From assembly GCA_039819785.1 (NCBI GenBank), contig JBCBRH010000037.1, positions 1 through 38,243 of the forward strand: 38,243 nucleotides of DNA, in the 5' to 3' direction. Positions within the stretch are counted from its first letter, which is position 1. Every line of letters begins with the position of its first letter. Positions 1 through 8,160 of the stretch are shown piece after piece. The translations under genes and the position numbers were made by a program. The notes under the pieces are model-generated. The model was not told the DNA's origin. It did not search any database and was given only the letters and a program-made list of their open reading frames with translations. Origin of the DNA: JBCBRD01 sp039819785. Lineage in GTDB: Bacteria; Pseudomonadota; Alphaproteobacteria; Rhizobiales; Hyphomicrobiaceae.

Positions 1-108
1 GTAGTCTCCGATGCAGGCCCGCTTGACGTAACCTGGGACGGCGAAAGCTGATGTTGCTGTGGCTGTCAGTTCGATGGTTGCGATGGCGATGGAAGCGATG
101 CGGGTCAT
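1..108 (-). CDS. Small secreted protein, N-terminal part only (runs off the left edge)
   Basis: Reading leftward from an ATG at 108, 36 codons are open up to the window edge. The product starts with MTRIASIAIAT, has a hydrophobic/alanine-rich stretch and a likely Sec signal peptidase site after TSAFA (about residue 23). The mature part begins VPGYVKRACIGDY. An AGGA ribosome binding site lies about 8 bases upstream of the ATG. The start of the mature part resembles that of the secreted protein at 23625-24107 (PQAVKNACRGDF), so both probably belong to one family of small alphaproteobacterial exported proteins with spaced cysteines. The function is unknown. It is divergent from ccmC, and the rest of the gene lies outside the window. 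Confidence 0.62.
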   Translation of the reverse strand, partial: MTRIASIAIATIELTATATSAFAVPGYVKRACIGDY

Positions 109-474
109 GAGACTGTTCCTCGGGCCGGGTTGTTTGTTTCTCTGTGTTGAACTCAACCTACCCAATGGGGCCCACCCCCACAGTTCCCCACGGAACGCCG
201 CAATTAACGCAGCGAAAAAAAACGTCATCCCGGCATTTATCGGCGATATCCAGGTTGTGGTGATTTGCCGTCCCGCCCAAGGGTATTGGTCTAGACGCCA
301 CCACAAACGTTGGCCTTCCGTGATAACGAATGGGTGTTCTTTCTGCCCCCTCGCTCCGCATTCCAAAAACCAGCCAGATAGCCTATAAAACCCACAATCA
401 TGGGCGATACGTCCAGTAAGGCTGCGACGCAGCGCGAATTGCACAATCCAACCCGAGCCCCTAGATTCACACCC
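109..474. other. Intergenic region between the left-edge gene and ccmC
   Basis: This is the divergent upstream region of two genes. Open frames on both strands here (59-388 plus, 158-361 minus) have no recognisable domains, and the plus one is antisense to the signal-peptide gene at 1-108. Promoters for both directions are expected here, but I cannot point to a convincing -35/-10 pair. Confidence 0.4.
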
Positions 475-1287
475 ATGGCAACACAGTCGATCACCCAGAA
501 GCTCGCGAACCCCACCCGGTTCATGTCTTTGTCCGGCGCAATCCTCCCGTGGATCGCCGCGCTGGCAGTGGGCACAATCGCCTACGGACTGTTTCGCGGA
601 TGGACGGCGCCTGCTGATTATCAGCAGGGCAACACGATTTTGATCATGTACATCCACGTGCCGTCGGCCTGGCTGGGCATGATGGGGTACGCGATAATCG
701 CGATCTCAAGCTTTGGACTGCTCGTTTTCCGTCACCCGTTGGCTGACGTCTCGGCCAAGGCCGCAGCCCCGATCGGCGCGGCGTTCACGTTGTTGGCGCT
801 TCTCACCGGGTCGTTATGGGGCAAGCCCATGTGGGGCACCTATTGGGTTTGGGACGCGCGGCTGACGTCAGTCCTCATCCTGTTTTTCCTGTATCTCGGC
901 CTGATGTCTTTGCGCTCATCCATCGATGACGACGCGCTGGCTGGCAAACTGACAGCCGTGCTCGGCTTGGTAGGCGTGGTGATCCTGCCGTTCATCAAGA
1001 TTTCCGTCGAAGGTCTGAACATTCCCAGTCTCGGGATCTCGATCCCGGCTTGGAATACACTGCACCAACCATCCAGCGTGCTGCGCGCGGACGGTCCGAA
1101 AATCCATTCCTCGCAACTCATCCCGCTATTGATCAGCGCTGTGGGCTTCTCGCTCTTGTTCTTCACCATGCATCTGAAGGGGATGCGCAATGAGGTTTTG
1201 CGCCGCCGCGTCAAGGCTTTGCGCGTCAAGCACGTGCAACGCGCACAAATGAGGGATGGTGATCAGCTGGCTTCGGAGGGCGCGTGA
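475..1287 (+). CDS. ccmC: Heme exporter / cytochrome c biogenesis protein CcmC
   Basis: CcmC works with the CcmAB ABC complex and loads heme onto the heme chaperone CcmE on the outer face of the inner membrane. The protein is about 270 residues with six hydrophobic segments. It carries the tryptophan-rich WWD motif of heme-handling proteins (WGTYWVWDARLT) and two histidines in the expected places, YIHVPSAW before the motif and NTLHQPSS after it. The frame is open from an ATG at 400 (295 aa). The ATG at 475 is preferred because the first 25 residues are polar and unlike the family, but neither start has a clear ribosome binding site. ccmD overlaps its stop and ccmG follows. ccmA and ccmB, often just upstream, are absent, because a divergent unrelated gene sits there. 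Confidence 0.93.
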   Translation: MATQSITQKLANPTRFMSLSGAILPWIAALAVGTIAYGLFRGWTAPADYQQGNTILIMYIHVPSAWLGMMGYAIIAISSFGLLVFRHPLADVSAKAAAPIGAAFTLLALLTGSLWGKPMWGTYWVWDARLTSVLILFFLYLGLMSLRSSIDDDALAGKLTAVLGLVGVVILPFIKISVEGLNIPSLGISIPAWNTLHQPSSVLRADGPKIHSSQLIPLLISAVGFSLLFFTMHLKGMRNEVLRRRVKALRVKHVQRAQMRDGDQLASEGA

Positions 1288-1463
1288 TGCTGGACGCACT
1301 CGGACCGCACGCCTCGTTTATTCTGGCGTCATACGCGGTGGTCGCGGTTGTCTTAGGCGGACTGATCGCGTGGCTCTACGTTGATGGAAAAGCGCAACTT
1401 CGCAAACTCGCCGACTTGGAAGCCCGCGGTATCCGTCGCGGCAGCAGAACTCGTTCAAACTGA
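1287..1463 (+). CDS. ccmD: Heme exporter protein CcmD
   Basis: This 58-residue protein starts at an ATG that shares one base with the ccmC stop (TGATG), so translation is probably coupled. It has one membrane helix (about residues 10-32) followed by a basic, charged tail (DGKAQLRKLADLEARG) ending in several arginines. That is the usual build of CcmD, a small inner-membrane protein that joins CcmC and the CcmAB transporter and helps release heme-loaded CcmE. Size, position directly after ccmC and topology all fit; sequence conservation in this family is low. Confidence 0.88.
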   Translation: MLDALGPHASFILASYAVVAVVLGGLIAWLYVDGKAQLRKLADLEARGIRRGSRTRSN

Positions 1464-1573
1464 GGCTTATCGCATTTCAAAGACTTCAGGCTTCGCATTA
1501 GAAGCTTCAATCGTGCCGGAACTGGTAGGGCACGGAGCAGTTTTAAGAGACGGCAACCATCGGAAAGCACATC

Positions 1574-2233
1574 ATGACTGAGGTCGATGTTGAGAATGCG
1601 AAGCCAACGACGGAGGCAGCCCCGGCTAAGCGGAAAATCGGTTTCGTCATTGCGCCGCTGATCGTCTTCCTGGCACTGGCAACGATGTTCGGGCTTTCTC
1701 TGACATCTGGCGATCCCTCCAGGCTGCCCTCAGCACTGATAGGCAAACCGGCACCAAAAATTGACTTTGCACCACTGGAAGGGCTCAGTCATTCAGCAGC
1801 CAGTTCCCAGACGGGCGGCGCGAACACCGATGGTGTGATGGCAAGCAAATTCGCTAATGGCCGTGTGTCCGTCGTGAACTTCTGGGCATCGTGGTGCCGG
1901 CCCTGCGTGGAAGAACACCCGCATCTCGTCGCGTTGACCGGCATCGCCGACATCGACCTTTACGGCATCAACTATAAAGACCAGCCTTCAAATGCACGCA
2001 GGTTCCTTGGTCGCTACGGCAACCCCTTCACGGCCGTCGGTGTTGATCCGTTGGGCCGCAATGCCATCGAATGGGGTGTTTATGGGATGCCGGAAACATT
2101 CGTCGTCGATGGCGAAGGCCGGATCGTCTACAAGCACGTCGGGCCGATTACGGCACAAAGTCTGAAAGAGCGCGTCTTACCAGCCATTACGGCTGCAGCA
2201 GCGAAGAACACTGACGCGACGCCGCAAAGCTAG
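1574..2233 (+). CDS. ccmG: Thiol:disulfide interchange protein CcmG/DsbE (TlpA-like)
   Basis: This is a membrane-anchored periplasmic thioredoxin of 219 residues. A hydrophobic anchor spans about residues 22-42. The active site is WASWCRPC with cysteines 108 and 111. The cis-proline region reads YGMPETFVVDG, with the Gly-Met-Pro-Glu typical of CcmG. It keeps the CXXCH cysteines of apocytochrome c reduced before heme attachment. It lies 110 bp after ccmD in the usual ccmCDG order and is slightly longer than usual because of a polar stretch at residues 72-95. Its TAG stop is supplied by the first three bases of a palindromic repeat element (2231-2336), so the extreme C-terminus may have been altered by that insertion. 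Confidence 0.93.
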   Translation: MTEVDVENAKPTTEAAPAKRKIGFVIAPLIVFLALATMFGLSLTSGDPSRLPSALIGKPAPKIDFAPLEGLSHSAASSQTGGANTDGVMASKFANGRVSVVNFWASWCRPCVEEHPHLVALTGIADIDLYGINYKDQPSNARRFLGRYGNPFTAVGVDPLGRNAIEWGVYGMPETFVVDGEGRIVYKHVGPITAQSLKERVLPAITAAAAKNTDATPQS

Positions 2234-2336
2234 AGCATGTTCAGGAAAAGTGTACGCGGTTTTCCGCCCGGAACATGCTCCAAATCAAAAGCTCAGAGCC
2301 TGCTTTTCTGGTCCACAAAAACCAAACAGGCTCTAG
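2231..2336. repeat. Bipartite palindromic intergenic repeat, copy 1 (RIME-like)
   Basis: This 106-bp element contains two hairpins. The first has outer arms GAGCATGTTC (2233-2242) and GAACATGCTC (2271-2280) with an inner GGAAAA/TTTTCC stem. The second has arms AGAGCCTG and CAGGCTCT. Both ends are CTAG-type (TAGAGC on the left, GCTCTAG on the right). A second copy lies at 27927-28033, and the first 58 bases of the two are identical. Architecture and motif resemble the RIME palindromic elements known in rhizobia. The left end provides the ccmG stop codon. In RNA it would form strong stems and could protect the ccm transcript 3' end; that is inference. Confidence 0.85.
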
Positions 2337-2441
2337 ATGCGGCAACAGTTCAAAAAGGCCATGGCAAACAAAAGGGCCCAACAGCCACTGAGTGACCAAG
2401 GCAGTGCGCACGGTCCACCTGACCTTCAGGGCGCAAAGCCC

Positions 2442-3086
2442 TTACAACGCGCCGAACATGCCCGATCCTTGATCGAGGACTGATAACTCACCCCGGCCAA
2501 TATCGAAAAAAGCCCCGTGAACTTTCAACCGGGCTTTGGCCTCCATCTGCTGAATGCACGGAAACGTTCTGAGATTGCCAATGGACGTTTTAATCGCCTC
2601 CATCTCAAGCGCGCGTTTCAGCGTCGGCTGATCGGACCCGGGATGATCGGCCACGCACTGGGCACGCGCACCATCCAGCATTGAGATCCAACCGGTGATG
2701 AATGGGGCAGAGGCGCGATCAGCATGCCCATGATCGAAACATGCCGATATGCCGCCGCAGCCACTGTGTCCGAGAATGACGATGTGACCAACCTCGAGCG
2801 TCAACGACGCATATTCGAGAGCAGCACTCACGCCATGGTATTTTCCATCGGTTTCAAATGGCGGGATCAGATTGGCGACGTTGCGGACGATAAACAGCTC
2901 GCCAGGCAAGGCCGAGAAGATCAATTCGGGAGAAACCCGGCTATCACAACACGACACGACCATGACGTCAGGATGCTGCCCGGCAAGCGCAAGCTGCTGA
3001 TAATGGTCAATGTTTGGGGCGTAGTGACCGAACTTGAAGCGCCGGTACCGGTCCGTCAAAACATCTGGGAACTGCGCAAAGGACAT
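2442..3086 (-). CDS. Beta-class carbonic anhydrase
   Basis: This 214-residue zinc enzyme interconverts CO2 and bicarbonate in the cytoplasm. The zinc-site motif is SCCDSRVSPE, with Cys46, the catalytic Asp48-Arg50 dyad, and a cysteine at 47 where serine is common. The second zinc motif is HSGCGG with His107 and Cys110. Length matches bacterial beta enzymes. It is the last gene of a minus-strand run nhaA-sbtA-sbtB-carbonic anhydrase. The context suggests that it equilibrates bicarbonate imported by SbtA with CO2 for carboxylating enzymes, possibly including the crotonyl-CoA carboxylase/reductase expected in a genome with the ethylmalonyl-CoA genes at 8-10 kb. Confidence 0.94.
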   Translation of the reverse strand: MSFAQFPDVLTDRYRRFKFGHYAPNIDHYQQLALAGQHPDVMVVSCCDSRVSPELIFSALPGELFIVRNVANLIPPFETDGKYHGVSAALEYASLTLEVGHIVILGHSGCGGISACFDHGHADRASAPFITGWISMLDGARAQCVADHPGSDQPTLKRALEMEAIKTSIGNLRTFPCIQQMEAKARLKVHGAFFDIGRGELSVLDQGSGMFGAL

Positions 3087-3211
3087 AGCGGGGTTAACGA
3101 ACCTTCAGCCGGAGACCCAACACCGCCAAGGTAAGGCGCTGCGATGGACGAGGGGTCTATAAGATCGCCTGATCCATGTCGAGCGCGCCAAAAGTGGGGT
3201 ACCGGCGGCCG

Positions 3212-3526
3212 TCAGTCGAATTGATCGCCCCTGATGACGTCCACATCAGACACCGTCACAATCCCGATATGGCGGGAGATCAGCTTGAAAACGGGGTCCA
3301 GGATCTGATCGACGCGGGTCTCATCCACGATACAAAAGACGACACGCAGCTCATTCGTGCCGCTAATCACGCCATCGGCCTGCCATGCCCCACTCTTCCC
3401 GCTACCAGCCTGGGCGGAGTATACCGTGTAGCCGTTGATCTGGTTATCTTCGAAGACGGCAATCAGGCGCTTTAAAACCAGCGCTTCAATGACGATCTCG
3501 ATCCGCTTCTTCTTGAACGTTTCCAT
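3212..3526 (-). CDS. sbtB: PII-like signalling protein of the SbtB type
   Basis: The 104-residue protein has the ferredoxin-like PII layout. A first strand and helix (KRIEIVIEALVLKRLIAVFED) leads into a tyrosine and glycine-rich T-loop region (GYTVYSAQAGSGKSGAW). A second strand follows (ELRVVFCIVDE), then a helix and a final strand (GIVTVSDVDVIRG). It lacks the conserved uridylylated-tyrosine loop of GlnB/GlnK. The adjacent upstream gene encodes the bicarbonate transporter SbtA, and in cyanobacteria the PII-like SbtB binds and gates SbtA in response to adenine nucleotides. The C-terminus stops at RGDQFD with no Cys-Gly redox tail, which some SbtB proteins have. An AAGGA site precedes the ATG. 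The family call is firm from fold and context; the effector is unknown. Confidence 0.82.
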   Translation of the reverse strand: METFKKKRIEIVIEALVLKRLIAVFEDNQINGYTVYSAQAGSGKSGAWQADGVISGTNELRVVFCIVDETRVDQILDPVFKLISRHIGIVTVSDVDVIRGDQFD

Positions 3527-3607
3527 GGCAATCGCATCCTTTCGATGCTGCGTCTTTTTTTGAGTGAGCGTGATGATCGCCCGCTTGAAATCGCTGGCTC
3601 TGCGGCT

Positions 3608-4615
3608 CTACCCGGTCACAGCCGTCGCCATGGCAATGTAGAGCGGGATCCCAATAACGAGATTGAACGGGAAGGTGACGCCCAGCGACAAAGGCAAGTA
3701 AATGGCGGGCCGCGCTTCTGGTAGTGCCAGACGCATGGCCGCTGGTACCGCGATGTAAGATGCACTGGCCGAAAGCGTTATCATCAAGGCTATCCCGCCC
3801 GGCGATAGCCCGACAAGCAAACCAGCAACCAGCCCCATAACGGCACCAACCAAAGGCATATAGAGCCCGAACGCGACGACGGACGGTGACAATTGTTTAC
3901 TGCCATCGCGAAGACCTCGGCCAGCAATCAGGCCCATGTCCAGCAAGAAGAGGCACAACACGCCTTTGAACGGGCTCACGATGAACGATTCAATTGAAGT
4001 GAGACCGGCCGGCCCTGAAATCCATCCGATAATGAACGAACCAACCAGCACGACAATCGACCCGTTCAGGACAACTTCGCGCAACGCGGTGCGGTCGAGA
4101 TTTCCAACCTCCCCCGTGGAGCTGCCGCGACTTCCTGAGGTCGAGGTTGCCGACTGGGCCAGGATCAGGCCAACAAAAATGGCAGGCGTTTCCATGGCAG
4201 CAGCCACGGCCACCATGTAGCTTTCCGCCGGGATGCCGGAGATTTTCAACGCTTCGGTTGCCGCCAGAAACGTCACGATCGAAATCGACCCATAGTGCGC
4301 GACAACAGCGGCGGCATCGACGCGCGGCAGGTCACTGACCCGGGTCAGGATCTGGAAGGCGACAACAGGGATCAGCGCACTCAGGATAAGACCGGCGATA
4401 AGAGCTAGAATGAGCGTCGCATCAAGGCCATGGGCGGCCACGCCTGCACCGCCTTTGAAGCCGATCGCCATCATCAGATAGATGGACATGCCCTTTGCGA
4501 CAGCTTCAGGGATCGCAAGATCGCTCCGGGCCAGCGCCGCCGCCAGGCCAAGGGCGAAGAACAAAACCATTGGTGACAACAGGTTGGCCGCGGCCAAGTT
4601 GAGAATGTCAGCCAT
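3608..4615 (-). CDS. sbtA: Sodium-dependent bicarbonate transporter SbtA
   Basis: This 335-residue integral membrane protein has about ten hydrophobic segments in two halves, separated by a polar loop rich in Ser/Gly/Thr (around residues 155-172). The N-terminal half contains the family signature FALGLAAALARSDLAIPEA followed by YLMMAIGFKGG, and the C-terminal half has FLLDMGLIAGRGL. These match the SbtA (former DUF897) family of Na+/HCO3- symporters. A GGAG ribosome binding site precedes the ATG. Downstream, 81 bp away, is the PII-like regulator; upstream is nhaA, which could restore the sodium gradient SbtA uses. Substrate is inferred from family; some non-cyanobacterial members are uncharacterised. 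Confidence 0.9.
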   Translation of the reverse strand: MADILNLAAANLLSPMVLFFALGLAAALARSDLAIPEAVAKGMSIYLMMAIGFKGGAGVAAHGLDATLILALIAGLILSALIPVVAFQILTRVSDLPRVDAAAVVAHYGSISIVTFLAATEALKISGIPAESYMVAVAAAMETPAIFVGLILAQSATSTSGSRGSSTGEVGNLDRTALREVVLNGSIVVLVGSFIIGWISGPAGLTSIESFIVSPFKGVLCLFLLDMGLIAGRGLRDGSKQLSPSVVAFGLYMPLVGAVMGLVAGLLVGLSPGGIALMITLSASASYIAVPAAMRLALPEARPAIYLPLSLGVTFPFNLVIGIPLYIAMATAVTG

Positions 4616-4738
4616 GCATTTGTTCTCCGTTGCACACCTAAAGGCATCACGACGTCAAGCTGCGCAACAGGAGACGGCCCCTAACTCAGGGGCCGCCACC
4701 ACCGTCAAAAAGGAGAACGGTCGATGTGTCGAGGTCTA

Positions 4739-5971
4739 CTAGGCCGAGGGCTGGGCTGCCTTTTGGTCTTCCTCTGCAGCAGAATTGGCATAGAGAAGGA
4801 CGAGATAACCTGCAACCGCTGAGAGAATCGAGCCAGCCAGAACACCGATACGAATGTCTGCGGCATACTGCGGATCAGGGAAGGCCAGCATCCCGATGAA
4901 CAGGCTCATGGTAAAGCCGATACCCGCCACGAACCCGACACCCAGGATTTGCTGCCAGTTGGTTCCGGTCGGCTGGTCCCCCAGGCCAAGCTTAACGGCC
5001 AGCCACGTGAAGACGAAGATCCCAAGGGGTTTACCCACGAACAAGCCAAGCAGGATGCCCAACGGAATGGATGCCAGGAGGCTTCCGAAAGTAACGCCGA
5101 CGAGTGAAACGCCAGCATTCGCAAACGCAAACAACGGCAGGACCAGCCACTTCACCCACGGCATCAGCGCATGTTCGAGATAGATCACCGGCGAGTTCTC
5201 GCCGTCACTGGTCGCGCCCTTCATAGGGATGAACATAGCGGTGAGCACACCGGCCAGTGTCGCATGGACGCCGGACTTCAACACACAAACCCAGATGATG
5301 ATGCCGACGAGTATGTAAGGCGCGATGCGCGTTACGCGCATGATGTTCAGTGCAAAAAGGACGACGGTGCCCGCAGCGCCAAGCAGAAGAGCCGTCATGG
5401 ACAGATTTGCAGTGTAGAAAATCGCGATAATCATGATGGCGGCAAGGTCATCAAGAATGGCCACCGCAAGCAGAAACGCCTTCAACGCCGGTGGAATGCG
5501 CGAACCAAGCACAGCCAACAGGCCGACAGCGAACGCGATGTCGGTCGCAGCCGGGATTGCCCAACCGTTGAGTGCAACCGGGTCACCCATGTTCACAGAC
5601 GTGTAGATCAGTGCGGGGACCAGAATGCCGCCAAACGCGGCAATCGCGGGCAGCGAAGCGGTTCGAACACTCGACAATTCGCCGACCAGCATTTCCCTTT
5701 TTATTTCCAACCCTACAAGAAAGAAGAAGATCGCCATCAGCCCGTCATTGATCCAAAGCAGCAATGGCTTTGCGATCACTAAGTCGCCGACGCCGATGGA
5801 AATCGGAAAATCAAGGAACGATTGGTGAACAACTCGAAGCGGCGAGTTGGCAAGCACCATTGCCGCAATCGCCGCCATCAAAAGCAACGCACCGCCCGCA
5901 GCCGGATGACTCATGAATTTCAGCGCACCATCATAGCGGCCAGCGGATTGCGGGGTCGAATGCGATGCCAT
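4739..5971 (-). CDS. nhaA: Na+/H+ antiporter NhaA
   Basis: This 410-residue inner-membrane antiporter expels sodium in exchange for protons. It has about twelve hydrophobic segments. The key motifs are present: ATDIAFAVG with Thr143-Asp144, and AILDDLAAIMI with the ion-binding pair Asp174-Asp175, equivalent to E. coli Asp163-Asp164. FFFLVGLEIKRE lies near residues 82-93. It is the first gene of the minus-strand group that continues with sbtA, 123 bp downstream. A plausible joint role is maintaining the sodium gradient that drives bicarbonate uptake; pH and salt tolerance are the usual roles. The C-terminal tail is short and charged. Confidence 0.95.
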   Translation of the reverse strand: MASHSTPQSAGRYDGALKFMSHPAAGGALLLMAAIAAMVLANSPLRVVHQSFLDFPISIGVGDLVIAKPLLLWINDGLMAIFFFLVGLEIKREMLVGELSSVRTASLPAIAAFGGILVPALIYTSVNMGDPVALNGWAIPAATDIAFAVGLLAVLGSRIPPALKAFLLAVAILDDLAAIMIIAIFYTANLSMTALLLGAAGTVVLFALNIMRVTRIAPYILVGIIIWVCVLKSGVHATLAGVLTAMFIPMKGATSDGENSPVIYLEHALMPWVKWLVLPLFAFANAGVSLVGVTFGSLLASIPLGILLGLFVGKPLGIFVFTWLAVKLGLGDQPTGTNWQQILGVGFVAGIGFTMSLFIGMLAFPDPQYAADIRIGVLAGSILSAVAGYLVLLYANSAAEEDQKAAQPSA

Positions 5972-6109
5972 GAAAAGACCTTTTGTTGGAAGCGATGGCG
6001 AGGGATGGCGGCGTCGGTAAATTCAGCCAATTGACACGCTGTTTTGCTGCAGTGCACAGGTCCAACATAGACTTTGGTGGCAACCTTTCAATACACCACG
6101 CTGCGGTAT

Positions 6110-6952
6110 TCAGCCCCAGATTTCCATCCGCAGACCTTTTCTGTCGGTCATCGGTGCATCTGGGAACCGTATGCCGTGTCCAGCAGCGATACGCGAAGCG
6201 CTCCAGGCATTCACACAGGCATCCAGGAGATCATCCTCGCCTGCCTTGGACTTGGCGCACCCCGGGCCTGCCAGAAAATCGTCAGTATAGCCCACGCTTT
6301 TCAAGAGCATTCGCCGGAATGCGATGCCATCGGGGTTGGGCCGGGACTTGACCTTTTTGGGTGTTTCAAGCGCGACCTGCCCATTCAGGTTCCAAAACGC
6401 CACTTCGGGATGGCATTCGACCACGCAGTCCTGCCGATTGGCCGACATCAACGCATCGACCTCGCGGATTTTTGGAAACAGGTGGAAAGCCTGCTTGGAG
6501 ATTTTGCGCGGCGGTGCAGATGTCTCCAGAGCAACCTGACACGCGGCACGATAATCATCGCACATCACCGCATCTCGCGACGGCATGGAAAAAATCGCCG
6601 ATTGCCTGGCACCCAAGACTTTCCGCGCCGCCACATCACAACCCCGCCCGCCGGGACCAACGGCATCTGGCAGACCGATTGGAATATCGACTGCCACGCA
6701 TGACATGCGGGCAAAGGCGGAGAGGACGTCTTGGAACGTCGGCAACAGGCGCAACTCCGCGTCGGCAAAGCGCGCATCGACCTCACAGCCATTGATGGAG
6801 ACGGGCACATAGACCGCCAACCACCCGGCGGGACAGCCATCGACACCGACGACAACGTCACGGTCAGTCATTGAACCTGTCATGAAATTGGGAATTGGAT
6901 CAGGTGATGCGGGGGCTGGTGTGCCGATGTTTTGGTCAGGTTTTCCGGACAC
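6110..6952 (-). CDS. DUF429 domain protein (RNase H-like fold)
   Basis: The protein contains the DUF429 signatures: GVDGCPAGWLAVYV near the N-terminus, CVAVDIPIGLPD, then GGRGCDVAARKVLGARQSAIFSMPSRDAV and ECHPEVAFW. The acidic residues in these motifs sit where RNase H-like enzymes bind metal, so a nuclease role is possible but unproven. The frame is open from a GTG at 6952 (280 aa). ATGs at 6883 and 6871 would remove a 23-27 residue polar, proline-rich lead and give a more typical protein starting just before GVDGCP. No start has a strong ribosome binding site. It follows the pyridoxal kinase gene by only 17 bp, so the two are probably co-transcribed. Confidence 0.85.
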   Translation of the reverse strand: MSGKPDQNIGTPAPASPDPIPNFMTGSMTDRDVVVGVDGCPAGWLAVYVPVSINGCEVDARFADAELRLLPTFQDVLSAFARMSCVAVDIPIGLPDAVGPGGRGCDVAARKVLGARQSAIFSMPSRDAVMCDDYRAACQVALETSAPPRKISKQAFHLFPKIREVDALMSANRQDCVVECHPEVAFWNLNGQVALETPKKVKSRPNPDGIAFRRMLLKSVGYTDDFLAGPGCAKSKAGEDDLLDACVNAWSASRIAAGHGIRFPDAPMTDRKGLRMEIWG

Positions 6953-6969
6953 GACAGCGACGTCTCGCG

Positions 6970-7803
6970 CTAGCTTGAACTGATATCTTCAAGGCCCAAA
7001 GGCTCGGCCTTGGTGGCGCGCATGAGGTTCGAGACCAATTTCAGCTCCTCTCCACCCAGGCTGTCCTCAATGACCATATCGACACCCGCGGCTGCCCGCG
7101 CCAAAGCCTCGGTGTCATCGCAGTCGTTCAAGATGTGACCGGTAAACAGCGCGGCAAACAGATCGCCAGCCCCGTGAGGGACGCCGTCATGCTTGGGCGT
7201 AACAGACTGCATGGCGACGTCGGGCCCACTCAGCAGGCTGGCCAGACGGCCGTCGATCGCCGGGATGGATGTGGCAACCACCAAATCAACATCCAGGATT
7301 TCAGCCGCTGCGTCGGCGGTTTCGGCATCGCTCACTTCCGACCCAGCGAGCCATGCAAGCTCGAACCTGTTCGGCGTCACAATGTCGGCAAGCGGCATCA
7401 GGTCGTCGCGGAGGGCCTTTGCAACCTCCTCGGGAATGTAGAGCCCGCCTGGATCGTCGCCCAGCACTGGATCGCAGATATATAGAAAATCCTTGCCGCT
7501 ATCGGCCAGTTGTTCAATGCCGCCCGCCAGAAGTTCAACTTGCTCGGTTTCAGCCACATACCCTGAAATAATCGCGTCGACTTCGTCCAACCATCCATTC
7601 GACTTCAAGCCCGACAGCATCGTTTCAAGCTGCTTGGCGCTCAACTGGAAACCCCCGCAGGCATCGTAGCCATAGTGGTTCGACAACACGACGCTTGGGA
7701 CGGCCATGACGTCATGACCCAAAGCCTGGAGCGCTGGGACCATTGCGGAAAGACCAACGTGACCATGGGCAACGAAAGAGTTGACGGCGAGGATGCGGGC
7801 CAT
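6970..7803 (-). CDS. pdxY: Pyridoxal kinase (PdxY-type)
   Basis: This 277-residue protein of the ribokinase-like family phosphorylates pyridoxal (vitamin B6 salvage) to pyridoxal 5'-phosphate. Visible motifs are an N-terminal strand and substrate segment (VNSFVAHGHVGLSA, then VVLSNHYGY), CDPVLGDDPGGLYI, TPNRFELAWL, and the anion-hole/catalytic segment PHGAGDLFAALF with the catalytic Asp of GAGD. AAGG precedes the ATG. PdxY and PdxK are hard to separate by eye; the length and GAGD context favour PdxY. The DUF429 gene follows closely on the same strand, and the promoter should lie in the divergent region shared with the malyl-CoA gene. Confidence 0.92.
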   Translation of the reverse strand: MARILAVNSFVAHGHVGLSAMVPALQALGHDVMAVPSVVLSNHYGYDACGGFQLSAKQLETMLSGLKSNGWLDEVDAIISGYVAETEQVELLAGGIEQLADSGKDFLYICDPVLGDDPGGLYIPEEVAKALRDDLMPLADIVTPNRFELAWLAGSEVSDAETADAAAEILDVDLVVATSIPAIDGRLASLLSGPDVAMQSVTPKHDGVPHGAGDLFAALFTGHILNDCDDTEALARAAAGVDMVIEDSLGGEELKLVSNLMRATKAEPLGLEDISSS

Positions 7804-8160
7804 GGGTTGCGTGCCTTATGTGGGTCAAGCGGTTTGCTGCGAACGGCCAAAGGATGTGATTTGGCCTAGTCGTCATGGGTCAGGTTGTCGGGTCGCCGCC
7901 GGGGGCGGTTGCGTGTTCTGCACGATAAGCAGGCTGCCGCCAAGCGCCGTGATGAGTATTGGTGCACCAAATCGCTGATAACGGCACGAAGCGTTCGATT
8001 ACGACCCAAAACGCCGAAAGATGCAGCCATCTTGACGGTAGCATTGCCGCTGAGCGCGGCATTTGCGTTTTCGCGCGCGTTGACTATTGTCGCGCCGCAC
8101 AATTTCCCTCGTCCAACGCTGTTCCTTCCACCCCCATTTGAAGACCCGCCGGAGGTTTCG
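7804..8160. other. Divergent intergenic region (pdxY / malyl-CoA gene)
   Basis: This 357-bp region separates two divergent genes. It contains no coding frame with recognisable features; the open frame that extends upstream of 8161 is a run-on of the plus-strand gene and lacks a ribosome binding site. A TTGACT at about 8079 could be part of a promoter, but no well-spaced -10 follows. No hairpin terminator or repeat was seen. Confidence 0.4.

Noticed and set aside
59..388. 109-codon plus-strand open frame upstream of ccmC
   Set aside because: No ribosome binding site and no domain; it is antisense to the signal-peptide gene at 1-108, which has a good site.
7885..8160. 92-codon N-terminal extension of the malyl-CoA gene
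   Set aside because: The GGAGG site and the family N-terminus both place the start at 8161; the extension looks non-coding.
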